DNA from: Flavobacterium sp.
Lineage (GTDB): Bacteria > Bacteroidota > Bacteroidia > Flavobacteriales > Flavobacteriaceae
Direction: 5' to 3'
NCBI GenBank assembly: GCA_023253295.1
Contig: JALRGZ010000030.1
Span: forward strand, 1 to 13,045
DNA: 13,045 bases
The stretch's first letter is position 1. Each line of letters begins with the position of its first letter. Shown piece by piece: positions 1-7,080 of the stretch. A model generated the notes under the pieces. It saw only the letters and a program-made list of their open reading frames with translations, ran no database searches and had not been told where the DNA came from. A program made the translations under genes and the position numbers.

Positions 1-269
1 TTTTTAGTTAGTTATTGATTTATTATTGGTTCTTCCTTTTTTCAAAACATTTGTATTTCATACTGATGAAAAAAATATTCATCTCAAGCTTATCTAATTT
101 TCAAATCAAACATTCTTGTTGTTAAATATTTGTTATAAAAAAAAGTTTTTAGGGTGACAGTATTCTTAATTTTTTTTACTTATTTTTACACATAACAAAA
201 AAAAACAAACTTTTTATTTATCATTTGATTTATTGTAATCCATTACACAACAGATAAACTCAATCACCG
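1..269. other. AT-rich intergenic leader of the ECF sigma gene
   Basis: This stretch is very AT-rich, with several poly-A and poly-T runs. I found no coding region, RNA gene or convincing terminator in it. It must hold the promoter of the sigma factor gene that starts at 270, but no exact TAnnTTTG -7 element is present. The nearest is TATCATTTG around 219-227, which has one base too many in the spacer. The one clear structure is the inverted repeat at 234-247, listed separately. Any gene upstream lies outside the window. Confidence 0.5.
234..247. promoter_or_regulatory. Operator-like inverted repeat upstream of the ECF sigma gene
   Basis: The sequence TGTAATCCATTACA has 6-base arms (TGTAAT/ATTACA) around CC. 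It differs at one base from the perfect palindrome TGTAATCGATTACA at 6815-6828, and both are followed by CACAA on the + strand. It ends 22 bases before the sigma factor start codon, a position suited to repression or promoter control. I infer that it is a second binding site of the LacI-family regulator encoded at 7081-8112. The CC centre breaks the CG step usual in LacI-family operators, so binding could be weaker or due to another protein. Confidence 0.5.
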
Positions 270-815
270 ATGTCTTCTCATAAGGATTTAAAATTATTTG
301 AAAGTCTATACAAAGAGCATTTTGCCTATTTATCTTTAGTTTCTTTTAACATCACTAAGGATAAAGACGTGGCAAAAGATATCGCTCAGGATTTTTTTAT
401 TTATTTATGGGAAAAAGAAGAAGAAGTAAACTTTAGCGTTTCGTTTAAAGCTTATGCTACAAGAGCGGTAAAAAATCTAAGCCTTCAACATTTAGAAAAA
501 AGGAAAACAATAAGTTTAGACACTAAAAAAATTACTTTACCTAAAGAAAAAGAAGAGGAACAAGTAATTTTTGAAAAAAGTGAAGAGAATAAAAAATCTA
601 AAATTCAAACTCTTGTTGACAAAATACCTCAGGCCCGAAGAGAGATTTTTGTTTCTCATGTAGTTGAAGGGCACAGCTACGCTGAAATTGCCGAAATGTA
701 CAACATATCTGTAAATACAGTAAAAACACAAATGAAAAGAGCTTATGCTTTTTTAAGAGAATTTGAAAAAAGCAGCACACTTATTACTGTACTTTATTTA
801 TTATTACGAAAATAA
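270..815 (+). CDS. ECF-type RNA polymerase sigma-70 factor
   Basis: A 181-residue cytoplasmic sigma factor of the extracytoplasmic-function class, which directs RNA polymerase to a small promoter set. Region 2 spans about residues 10-78, with the core-binding and -10 recognition helix around DIAQDFFIYLWE (37-48). A charged linker (about 85-112) leads to region 4 (about 113-165), whose helix-turn-helix lies at 137-164 (YAEIAEMYNISVNTVKTQ). The tail is short and hydrophobic (LITVLYLLL), as I recall for Bacteroidota ECF factors. Such factors usually pair with a FecR-like anti-sigma protein and a SusC-type transducer; neither follows here, because the next gene is convergent and starts 11 bases on. 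The start ATG is preceded by an A-rich leader and the operator-like site at 234-247. A role in pectin gene control is inferred from position only. Confidence 0.88.
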   Translation: MSSHKDLKLFESLYKEHFAYLSLVSFNITKDKDVAKDIAQDFFIYLWEKEEEVNFSVSFKAYATRAVKNLSLQHLEKRKTISLDTKKITLPKEKEEEQVIFEKSEENKKSKIQTLVDKIPQARREIFVSHVVEGHSYAEIAEMYNISVNTVKTQMKRAYAFLREFEKSSTLITVLYLLLRK

Positions 816-825
816 AAAGCTGGAT

Positions 826-2184
826 TTATTTCACCGAACTCGGAATCCCATTTTTATCACCTATAACTATTTCATTTACACTAATATTCTGAGTATTAGT
901 CAAAGACATTCCGTTTTTAGCTGACTTAATCGTGATAGTATCCAAGATAATATTTTCAACTTTCTTTTCAGAAAAACCTTCAATAACAATCCCTGCATTT
1001 GAAGCACTTTCGCAACTTAAATTAGAAATCGAAATATCCGAAATTTTAGATGAATACAATCCACTTCCTTCGCCATGATAATTAGCTGTCATGTAAATAC
1101 AATCTTCTACCTGACCTAAGTCAATATTTGAAAAATACAAATCCTTCACATAACCTCCTCTGTCTGAATTTGTTTTTACATAAATTCCTCTTTTCAGATA
1201 ACCCCAGGCTTTACAATTGTCTACGTAAACGTTTCGGACTCCGGCTGACATTTCGCTACCTATTACCACAGCATGCAAACCTTTGAATTCGCAATTTCTG
1301 ATAACAATATTTTCAGAAGGTGTATTTGAATTCGCACGACCTTCATCATCACGACCCGCTTTTATTGCCACATTGTCATCGCCATTATTGAACTTTATAT
1401 TCTCAATTAAAATATCACTAGAATATTCCGGATCAATTCCATCATTATTATAATTTTGAGCGTCATATTTCAAATTACGAAGTGTAATACTTTTCGATTT
1501 TAATAAATGCACACACCAAAAAGGAGAATCTTCAATCGTCACTCCTTCTATTAAAATATTTTTAGAATTAAAAAACTGAATCAATTGCGGTCTTAAATAA
1601 TGTCCATCACCAAAAACCCTTTCTTTTACAGGAACATTTTCATGATTCATTTTGCGACTTAAAAGCTTGTCTTTTTCTTCGAGTGATTTCCATTTTACCC
1701 AGCTATTCTTGGCCTCACCATCAATAATTCCTTCTCCGGTTATCGCTACATTTTGAACATTATTTGCATAAATTAACGGACTATAATTATACAACATCGT
1801 TCCTTCCCAACTGCTTAGAACCAAGGGATAATCTTTAGGATTGGATCCAAAGCGAATTTTAGCTCCGGCTTCCAAATGCAAATTCACATTACTCACAAAA
1901 TGGATAGGTCCATTAATGGTATAGACTCCTTTAGGAACCACGATAGTACCTCCATTCTTTTTAGAACAGGATTTCATTGCCTTATTAAAAGCCTGCTTAC
2001 AATTGGTAACCGAATCTCCTTTGGCTCCAAATTGTGTGACACTTACCTTGTAATTTGGAATAACGGGCAACTGAATACGATTGACAATTCTTTCTATTTC
2101 AACATCTTTATTTGTATTTTTATTTTGGGCCAATAAGCTTCCAAAACACAATAGCATTACAAAACAGAAAGAATTGCTTTTCAT
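826..2184 (-). CDS. GH28 family glycoside hydrolase (polygalacturonase-like), variant active site
   Basis: A secreted or periplasmic 452-residue right-handed beta-helix enzyme of family GH28, expected to hydrolyse galacturonan or rhamnogalacturonan chains. A signal peptide is visible (residues 1 to about 20, ending SLLAQ). The fold start VTQFGAKGDSVT (49-60) is typical. Catalytic motifs: NNDGID at 246-251, GDD at 268-270, and H304 in a LHA context. Two usual motifs are altered: GHG reads LHA (303-305), and the substrate-binding RIK reads YVK (335-337). The other GH28 in this operon keeps both intact. The acid/base aspartates remain, so it is probably active but on a different linkage or substituent, perhaps rhamnogalacturonan or exo-acting. 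It is the last gene of the five-gene operon, 7 bases after the CE12 gene, and runs convergent to the sigma factor gene with only 10 bases between the stop codons. Confidence 0.88.
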   Translation of the reverse strand: MKSNSFCFVMLLCFGSLLAQNKNTNKDVEIERIVNRIQLPVIPNYKVSVTQFGAKGDSVTNCKQAFNKAMKSCSKKNGGTIVVPKGVYTINGPIHFVSNVNLHLEAGAKIRFGSNPKDYPLVLSSWEGTMLYNYSPLIYANNVQNVAITGEGIIDGEAKNSWVKWKSLEEKDKLLSRKMNHENVPVKERVFGDGHYLRPQLIQFFNSKNILIEGVTIEDSPFWCVHLLKSKSITLRNLKYDAQNYNNDGIDPEYSSDILIENIKFNNGDDNVAIKAGRDDEGRANSNTPSENIVIRNCEFKGLHAVVIGSEMSAGVRNVYVDNCKAWGYLKRGIYVKTNSDRGGYVKDLYFSNIDLGQVEDCIYMTANYHGEGSGLYSSKISDISISNLSCESASNAGIVIEGFSEKKVENIILDTITIKSAKNGMSLTNTQNISVNEIVIGDKNGIPSSVK

Positions 2185-2191
2185 ATCAATA

Positions 2192-2923
2192 TTATTTTAT
2201 GTGTTTTTTCAAATCTAAGTCGGTCTTTTTCAGCTCGGCAATAACCAATTTTGAAATTTCAGTTGCACCTAGTAATGACAAATGTGTATCATCATGCTTT
2301 TCCGTTTTATAAAAAGAACTTTCCCCGGCATTAAAATGTAAATGCAGTTTTTTAGAGCCCTCAACTCCATATGATTCTTCTAACAATTCCGTTAAATATT
2401 GTAAATCAATAAAGAGTACTTTATAATCCACAGCTACCAATCTGGCTTCCATGGGATACAAACCATGCGTATCAACCAAAGTTCCTTCTGCATTAAAATT
2501 TCTTCTTACTATCGATGATAAAATTACTGGAGTTGCTCCTTTTGATCTCGCATCATTTACAAAACGAATTAGATTTTGACGATAAGCCGTATGTGAATTA
2601 GTATATACACTTGGTTTATTTTCTTTTTCGTCGTTATGCCCAAATTGCATAAAAACATAATCCCCTTTCTTTAGAGTCTTCATAACCGAATCCCAACGTT
2701 TTTCATTAATAAAACTTCGAGTACTACGACCATTCATCGCTCGGTTATCCACTACGATCTTATCATCAAAAAACTGCTGTAAAACCTGAGCCCAACCATG
2801 TTCCGGATTTTCCGTAGGATTGGATTTATTGGCCATTGTTGAATCACCTATGGTATAAACGGTTATTTTTTGCGCAAAACAACTTGTAGTCAACAATAAA
2901 AAAAGGAATAGTTTTTTTCTCAT
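2192..2923 (-). CDS. Rhamnogalacturonan acetylesterase, SGNH/CE12 family
   Basis: A 243-residue SGNH-fold esterase that would remove acetyl groups from galacturonate residues in rhamnogalacturonan, giving the backbone hydrolases access. A signal peptide covers about residues 1-17 (ending SCFAQ), placing the protein in the periplasm or outside. All four SGNH blocks are visible: nucleophile serine in GDST (26-29, S28), the oxyanion glycine in NRAMNGRS (60-67), GHND (95-98, N97), and the C-terminal DDTH (211-214), which supplies Asp and His. Length and order fit CE12 enzymes such as YesT/RhgT. It starts 2 bases after the pectin methylesterase stop and ends 7 bases before the next GH28 start, so translation is probably coupled. 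The Cys at residue 15 could suggest a lipobox (TTSC), but the following residues FAQ fit ordinary signal peptidase I cleavage better. Confidence 0.9.
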   Translation of the reverse strand: MRKKLFLFLLLTTSCFAQKITVYTIGDSTMANKSNPTENPEHGWAQVLQQFFDDKIVVDNRAMNGRSTRSFINEKRWDSVMKTLKKGDYVFMQFGHNDEKENKPSVYTNSHTAYRQNLIRFVNDARSKGATPVILSSIVRRNFNAEGTLVDTHGLYPMEARLVAVDYKVLFIDLQYLTELLEESYGVEGSKKLHLHFNAGESSFYKTEKHDDTHLSLLGATEISKLVIAELKKTDLDLKKHIK

Positions 2924-2925
2924 AA

Positions 2926-3954
2926 TTATTTAAAGATTGTGAACCAATTTTCTTTAGATTTCGAATCAGCTAAAATTTTTTCCAGCGAATATTCTTTAGC
3001 CTGTGTTTTTGTTAATTGATGCGACCAACCTGCTCTCATTTTTGATTGAAATCCTGCTCCTGAACAATTGTATTCTGCATAAAAAGAAGCTTTTTCAGCA
3101 TCAGGTTTAGACCAATTATTCCAACCTTCTTTTCGGATATGACTTCCCATTTCACAATTCAGATACACCGTTTTAGCATTAATACGCCAAGGTCTTCCTA
3201 AATAAACTTGTGTTGCTTTTTCTCCTGCTGTCAATTTGCAATTCATAAATACAAAACCATATTTTGAACTTTCAGGTGTCGAAGCAGCTGTTAGATAGGC
3301 ATTGCTTTTAGCATGAATATCACAATTTTCAAATACAGCTGTTGCACCTCCAAAAATAAAATCGACAGTTCCTTCAATAAAACAATCTTTAAAATACTGT
3401 TTAAAGCCTTCACCGGAAACATACAAACTATCCTGATTTCCCAAAATATTACAATTTGAAACTACTACTCTGTCAGCTACAACCGATAAAGCAATTGCCT
3501 GACCTACAGGCCCGGAAGTATTTTGAATAGTTAAATTACTCAATTTACAATCATTTCCTTCCACTAAAAGAGTTGGAGTCATAAACGTACTGTTTCTGCC
3601 CAAATTAATTTTACCAAAATAATCATCAAAAGTGATAATGGTTTTTTCTTTGCTTTCGCCAATTAATGAAATTTTCGTATTCCATTCAGGAATATGCACT
3701 TTTTCATGATAAATTCCATTTTTGATTCTTATTGTAACTCTTTGATAAGGAAAAGAAGGCAAATTATAAATCGCCTCCTGAATACTCGTATAATCACCAC
3801 TTCCATCCTGAGCAACCACTACGTTGAAATCATCTTTAACGATTACATTATTTATTGATTTTTTAAAAACAGTAGCATGAATAGCATTTACTGTACCTAC
3901 AAAAAACAACGCAGCGACTAAAAGCTTAAAAAATAACTTCATTATATTATTCAT
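2926..3954 (-). CDS. Pectin methylesterase (pectinesterase), CE8 family
   Basis: A 342-residue right-handed beta-helix carbohydrate esterase that removes methyl esters from homogalacturonan, yielding methanol and free galacturonate carboxylates. An N-terminal signal peptide runs to about residue 24-27 (VNAIHA). The CE8 signature residues are present: GQA (151-153, Q152), NQDSLY (173-178, Q174 and the acid D175), DFIFGG (198-203, nucleophile D198), and LGRPW (252-256, R254). Length is normal for a single-domain bacterial enzyme. An alternative start lies four codons in (MKLFFK); the sequence does not decide between them. It is the third gene of the operon, 72 bases after the GH105 stop, and overlaps nothing. 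A weak operator-like match (3959-3972) sits right before the start codon. De-esterified product is the preferred substrate of the polygalacturonases beside it. Confidence 0.92.
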   Translation of the reverse strand: MNNIMKLFFKLLVAALFFVGTVNAIHATVFKKSINNVIVKDDFNVVVAQDGSGDYTSIQEAIYNLPSFPYQRVTIRIKNGIYHEKVHIPEWNTKISLIGESKEKTIITFDDYFGKINLGRNSTFMTPTLLVEGNDCKLSNLTIQNTSGPVGQAIALSVVADRVVVSNCNILGNQDSLYVSGEGFKQYFKDCFIEGTVDFIFGGATAVFENCDIHAKSNAYLTAASTPESSKYGFVFMNCKLTAGEKATQVYLGRPWRINAKTVYLNCEMGSHIRKEGWNNWSKPDAEKASFYAEYNCSGAGFQSKMRAGWSHQLTKTQAKEYSLEKILADSKSKENWFTIFK

Positions 3955-4026
3955 TAAATGTAAACGAGTATAAGTGGCAAATATTCAACCGTTAAAAATG
4001 ATTGAAATACTAATAATAAACTGAAA

Positions 4027-5241
4027 TCATCTATTCAACTCAATAGCGGCAAGGATAAATGGCCCTGTAGCTTTAGGATCATTATCTTTCTTTTTCTCAT
4101 TAACATAATATTCATATGAACCATCACGATAAGGATTTCCTCCTAAACCGGCCACCTGACAACATTGAGTTAAAGTAATTCCACCATCATCATCTACTCT
4201 AATTAGTTTAGTAGTTAAACCATCAAATGCATGATTGGCTACTTTTTTAAATTTAGCAGGTAAATACCCTTTATTTACTCCTTTTGCTAAAGCATATGCA
4301 AACATAGATGAACCTGATGCTTCAAGATAATTTCCTTCTCTTCCTCCTTTATCAGTTACTTGATACCACAATCCCGTTTTTTTGTCCTGGACTTTTTCTA
4401 AAGCTACAGCCAGATTATTTAAATAACCAACTAATTCTTTTTGTTTTGGATGATTTTTAGGAAAATAATCTAAAACATCTACTAAAGCCATTGCATACCA
4501 ACCCAAAGCACGTGACCAAAAATTAGGCGATTTTCCGGTTACTTTATCAGCCCAAGGCATCATCTTGCTTTCATCCCAGGCATGGTATAACAAACCTGTT
4601 TTAGGATCTTTATCATTTGCTTCAATTAATTCAAATTGCTTGGCAACATCATTCAATTGCTTTCCGTTTTCAAACTTTACTGTATACTCGGTATAGAAAG
4701 GCTGCCCCATATACAATCCGTCCAACCACATTTGGTTAGGATAGATTTTTTTGTGCCAAAATCCTCCACTTGGAGTTCTTGGATGATTATCCAATTGCTT
4801 TCTGATAGTTTGCATTGCCTTTAAATACCTTTGATCTTTTGTATCCTCATAAATTCTAAATAAAATATTGGCTGCAGGAATCATATCAATATTATATTTA
4901 TCTTCTTCATAAGTAGCGATGTTACCATTTTCATCAATTAAAGCATCGGCATAACCTTTTATATAATCATAATATTTTTGATTTTTAGTGGTTTTGTACA
5001 AATCTTCGATAGCATTTAATACTACACCATGAACATAATCCCATTTAGCAGTAGTTCTATCATCAATTTGAAAAGCCTGAGGATGGCGCATCATTAATGT
5101 CAAAGCCATTCTTTCAGACCATTTGGTTTTTTTAGAGTTTAACTCTTTTTTAATCGAAGGTGCACTTGGTTGTGCTTTACAACTTGACAAGCTCACTGCT
5201 CCTACTAAAACAAAAGTGAGAATAAATTTATTTGCGTTCAT
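4027..5241 (-). CDS. Unsaturated (rhamno)galacturonyl hydrolase, GH105 lipoprotein
   Basis: A 404-residue (alpha/alpha)6-barrel hydrolase of family GH105 (YteR/RhiN-like). It removes the 4,5-unsaturated galacturonate from the non-reducing end of oligosaccharides made by pectin or rhamnogalacturonan lyases, releasing a product that rearranges to 5-keto-4-deoxyuronate. Visible family motifs are GGFWHK (159-164), MWLDGLYMGQPF (171-182), where D174 corresponds to the catalytic Asp of YteR, FWSRALGWYAMAL, EASGSSMFAYAL and YRDGSYEYY. A lipoprotein signal ends at C21 (SLSSC). The residues after the Cys (KAQPS) lack the acidic export signal seen on surface lipoproteins, suggesting the periplasmic face. 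It is the second gene of the operon, 51 bases after the GH28 stop. Rhamnogalacturonyl versus plain galacturonyl specificity cannot be told from sequence. The lyases that would make its substrate are not in this window. Confidence 0.9.
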   Translation of the reverse strand: MNANKFILTFVLVGAVSLSSCKAQPSAPSIKKELNSKKTKWSERMALTLMMRHPQAFQIDDRTTAKWDYVHGVVLNAIEDLYKTTKNQKYYDYIKGYADALIDENGNIATYEEDKYNIDMIPAANILFRIYEDTKDQRYLKAMQTIRKQLDNHPRTPSGGFWHKKIYPNQMWLDGLYMGQPFYTEYTVKFENGKQLNDVAKQFELIEANDKDPKTGLLYHAWDESKMMPWADKVTGKSPNFWSRALGWYAMALVDVLDYFPKNHPKQKELVGYLNNLAVALEKVQDKKTGLWYQVTDKGGREGNYLEASGSSMFAYALAKGVNKGYLPAKFKKVANHAFDGLTTKLIRVDDDGGITLTQCCQVAGLGGNPYRDGSYEYYVNEKKKDNDPKATGPFILAAIELNR

Positions 5242-5292
5242 TATCTTATATTTTATATGTTGTTAATTATAGTTTAAAGTTAAATCGATTTT

Positions 5293-6735
5293 TTAATTTT
5301 CTATTTTTGTATTATCAACTTTCTTGCCGTTTATAATCGTATTTATCAATTGAAGATTGCTTACGTTTTCAATTGAATAAGCTTCACCTACTTTGTCAAT
5401 AATAACATTTTTAAAAATAACATTTTCAATTGGTAATTCTTTATAACCTTTAGCCAGAATACCATACTTACCACCATCTTTTACTTTTACATTCTCTAAC
5501 ATCACATTTTTTACCTGCGGAATAAAATTACCCGTTTGGTTTCCATACACATTATAAAACATATTAATTCTTAATACACATTCGGCTACCTGACCTACTG
5601 CAATATTTCGAACAAAAACATTTTCAACAATCCCTCCTCTTCTGGAATTAGATTTAATTCGGATGGCTCTATCCAGATTAGGACTATCCATTTCGCAATT
5701 TTCAACAAAGACATTTCTAATTCCTCCTGTCATTTCACTCCCCATGACAACCCCACCATGCCCATCAAGCATTTTACAATTTTCAACAATAATGTTTTCG
5801 CTTTTCATTCCTACGCGTCTTCCATCACCATCTTTTCCCGCCTTTATAGCAATACAATCATCTCCTGTATTAAAAGAACAATTCTTTATAATTACATTTT
5901 TAGAATATTCAGGGTCACAACCATCATTGTTAGGACCATGACTTTCAACAGTAACACCATCAACAGTAACATTAATAGATTTCATTGGATGTATTACCCA
6001 AAAAGGCGCATTGATAATTTTTACATCTTTAATTAAGGCATCGGTACATCCAAAAAACTCAACAAAACTTGGTCTTAAATAAGAACCTTCTCCATAAATT
6101 CTCTTTTCAACCGGTACATTTTGCTCTCCTGATTCTACTAAACGAACACGGTTTTGAGGATCATTCTGATTTCCTTTTCCTTCAGACCATCCATATTTTT
6201 TTGCTCCGCACCAAAACCACCAATTTTCATTATTAGCCTGACCATTTAAAATTCCCTTACCCGTTACAGCAATATTCTTTTTATTATATGCATAAATTAA
6301 TGGTGAATGATTCATACATTCTGTCCCTTCAAATGAAGTTTTTACCAAAGGATAATCAGATGATTTAGTACTAAACAAAACCTCGGCACCTTCTTCCAAA
6401 TGTAAATTCACATTATTATCCAAATGAATTGGACCTGTTAAAAATTGACCTGCAGGAATCACAACCTTACCTCCACCATTGTTAGTACATACTTCAATAA
6501 CTTTTTTAAACGCTTCAGTATTATCAATTTGCCCCCCACTTTTTGCCCCATAATCAAGTATACTATAGGTTTTATTTGCAAACGATGGTAAAACAACCGA
6601 TTTTTCGATTTGTTGTTTAACTTTCCAAGGATTAGTCAAAACATCTACTTTTTTTTGTGATGAGCAACTAAAAAGGAAAAAAACAATTAAAATTAAAGAA
6701 AAACTAAAAAGAGAATTAAACTGTTTATTTTTCAT
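5293..6735 (-). CDS. GH28 polygalacturonase-like hydrolase, lipoprotein
   Basis: A 480-residue GH28 beta-helix hydrolase with an intact active site, expected to cleave alpha-1,4 galacturonosyl linkages in pectin fragments. Numbering from the chosen ATG, the catalytic motifs are NNDGCD (269-274), GDDCIAIKAG (291-300), GHGG (325-328) and RIK (359-361). I chose the ATG at 6735 rather than the in-frame ATG at 6762: it places a normal signal (KNK, hydrophobic core, LFSC) at the N terminus with lipidated C24. No acidic residues follow the Cys (SSQKK), so a periplasm-facing anchor is likely. It is the first gene of the five-gene operon, downstream of the palindrome and -7 element at 6815-6836. About 40% of the residues in the core motifs match the other GH28 by eye, suggesting old paralogues. 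Exo- versus endo-action is not decided by sequence; similar Bacteroidota enzymes are often exo-acting. Confidence 0.92.
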   Translation of the reverse strand: MKNKQFNSLFSFSLILIVFFLFSCSSQKKVDVLTNPWKVKQQIEKSVVLPSFANKTYSILDYGAKSGGQIDNTEAFKKVIEVCTNNGGGKVVIPAGQFLTGPIHLDNNVNLHLEEGAEVLFSTKSSDYPLVKTSFEGTECMNHSPLIYAYNKKNIAVTGKGILNGQANNENWWFWCGAKKYGWSEGKGNQNDPQNRVRLVESGEQNVPVEKRIYGEGSYLRPSFVEFFGCTDALIKDVKIINAPFWVIHPMKSINVTVDGVTVESHGPNNDGCDPEYSKNVIIKNCSFNTGDDCIAIKAGKDGDGRRVGMKSENIIVENCKMLDGHGGVVMGSEMTGGIRNVFVENCEMDSPNLDRAIRIKSNSRRGGIVENVFVRNIAVGQVAECVLRINMFYNVYGNQTGNFIPQVKNVMLENVKVKDGGKYGILAKGYKELPIENVIFKNVIIDKVGEAYSIENVSNLQLINTIINGKKVDNTKIEN

Positions 6736-6814
6736 AGAATATAGAATAAAATAAGTTTTCAAAGAATATCATATCGATTCCGCTAATTTGAATTTCCCAA
6801 AAAGAAAATCAAAA

Positions 6815-6828
6815 TGTAATCGATTACA
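6815..6828. promoter_or_regulatory. Perfect 14-bp palindrome, probable LacI-family operator
   Basis: TGTAATCGATTACA is a perfect palindrome with a central CG step, the usual architecture of LacI-family operators. On the - strand it starts directly after the -7 element TAGTTTTG, so the predicted transcription start of the pectinase operon falls inside it. A repressor bound here would block initiation. The adjacent lacI-type gene is the natural candidate, which is an inference from proximity and motif type. One near-copy exists at 234-247. Confidence 0.75.
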
Positions 6829-6836
6829 CAAAACTA
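6829..6836 (-). promoter_or_regulatory. -7 promoter element for the pectinase operon
   Basis: Read on the - strand this is TAGTTTTG, an exact match to the Bacteroidota -7 consensus TAnnTTTG. It precedes the GH28 start by about 94 bases and abuts the palindrome. The -33 TTG element is not clear: the nearest upstream TTG is 30 bases away rather than the usual 19 or so. The assignment therefore rests on the -7 match and its position. Confidence 0.5.
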
Positions 6837-7080
6837 TCAATATTTTAATTATAAAACTATAAATTTCAAGATTAAAATTAGAATTATATAAAAAAAGAAG
6901 ATTTATTTTATATAACCTCTAAAAAATTATTTAAGTATGAGATAATTCAAACACAAAAAGCAAGTAACTATAAAAACAAGTAATAAAGTTTAAAATCCTT
7001 TCAAATTCTCATCATTATCAAGCTAAAACAAATAATTAATTGAAAAAATGTATTATTTTTACCCTGATAGAATATTTATA

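Larger units (their letters stand above)
6736..7080. promoter_or_regulatory. Divergent control region between the pectinase operon and the lacI-type gene
   Basis: About 345 bases, very AT-rich, with no coding capacity that I can support. It holds the 14-bp palindrome at 6815-6828 and a - strand -7 element at 6829-6836, both listed separately. The palindrome lies 80 bases upstream of the GH28 start and 252 bases upstream of the regulator start. I found no convincing + strand TAnnTTTG element for the regulator gene. A further ATCGATT core at 6773-6779 lacks the flanking arms. Confidence 0.6.

Noticed and set aside
810..831. AAATAAA/TTTATTT inverted repeat between the sigma factor and GH28 genes as a bidirectional terminator
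   Set aside because: The stem is only 7 A/T pairs with no G/C pair, too weak to support as a terminator.
5280..5293. AATCGATT core in the GH28-GH105 gap as another operator
   Set aside because: Only the 8-base core matches (9 of 14 positions overall); the TGT/ACA arms are missing and the area is AT-rich, so chance is likely.
6770..6783. ATCGATT core close to the GH28 start as a second operator in the divergent region
   Set aside because: Nine of 14 positions match and the two arms are not symmetric; not enough to call a site.
7048..7080. Eleven-residue extension of the LacI-family regulator from an upstream ATG
   Set aside because: LacI-type proteins begin a few residues before the helix-turn-helix; the ATG at 7081 fits that, and the extension adds nothing recognisable.
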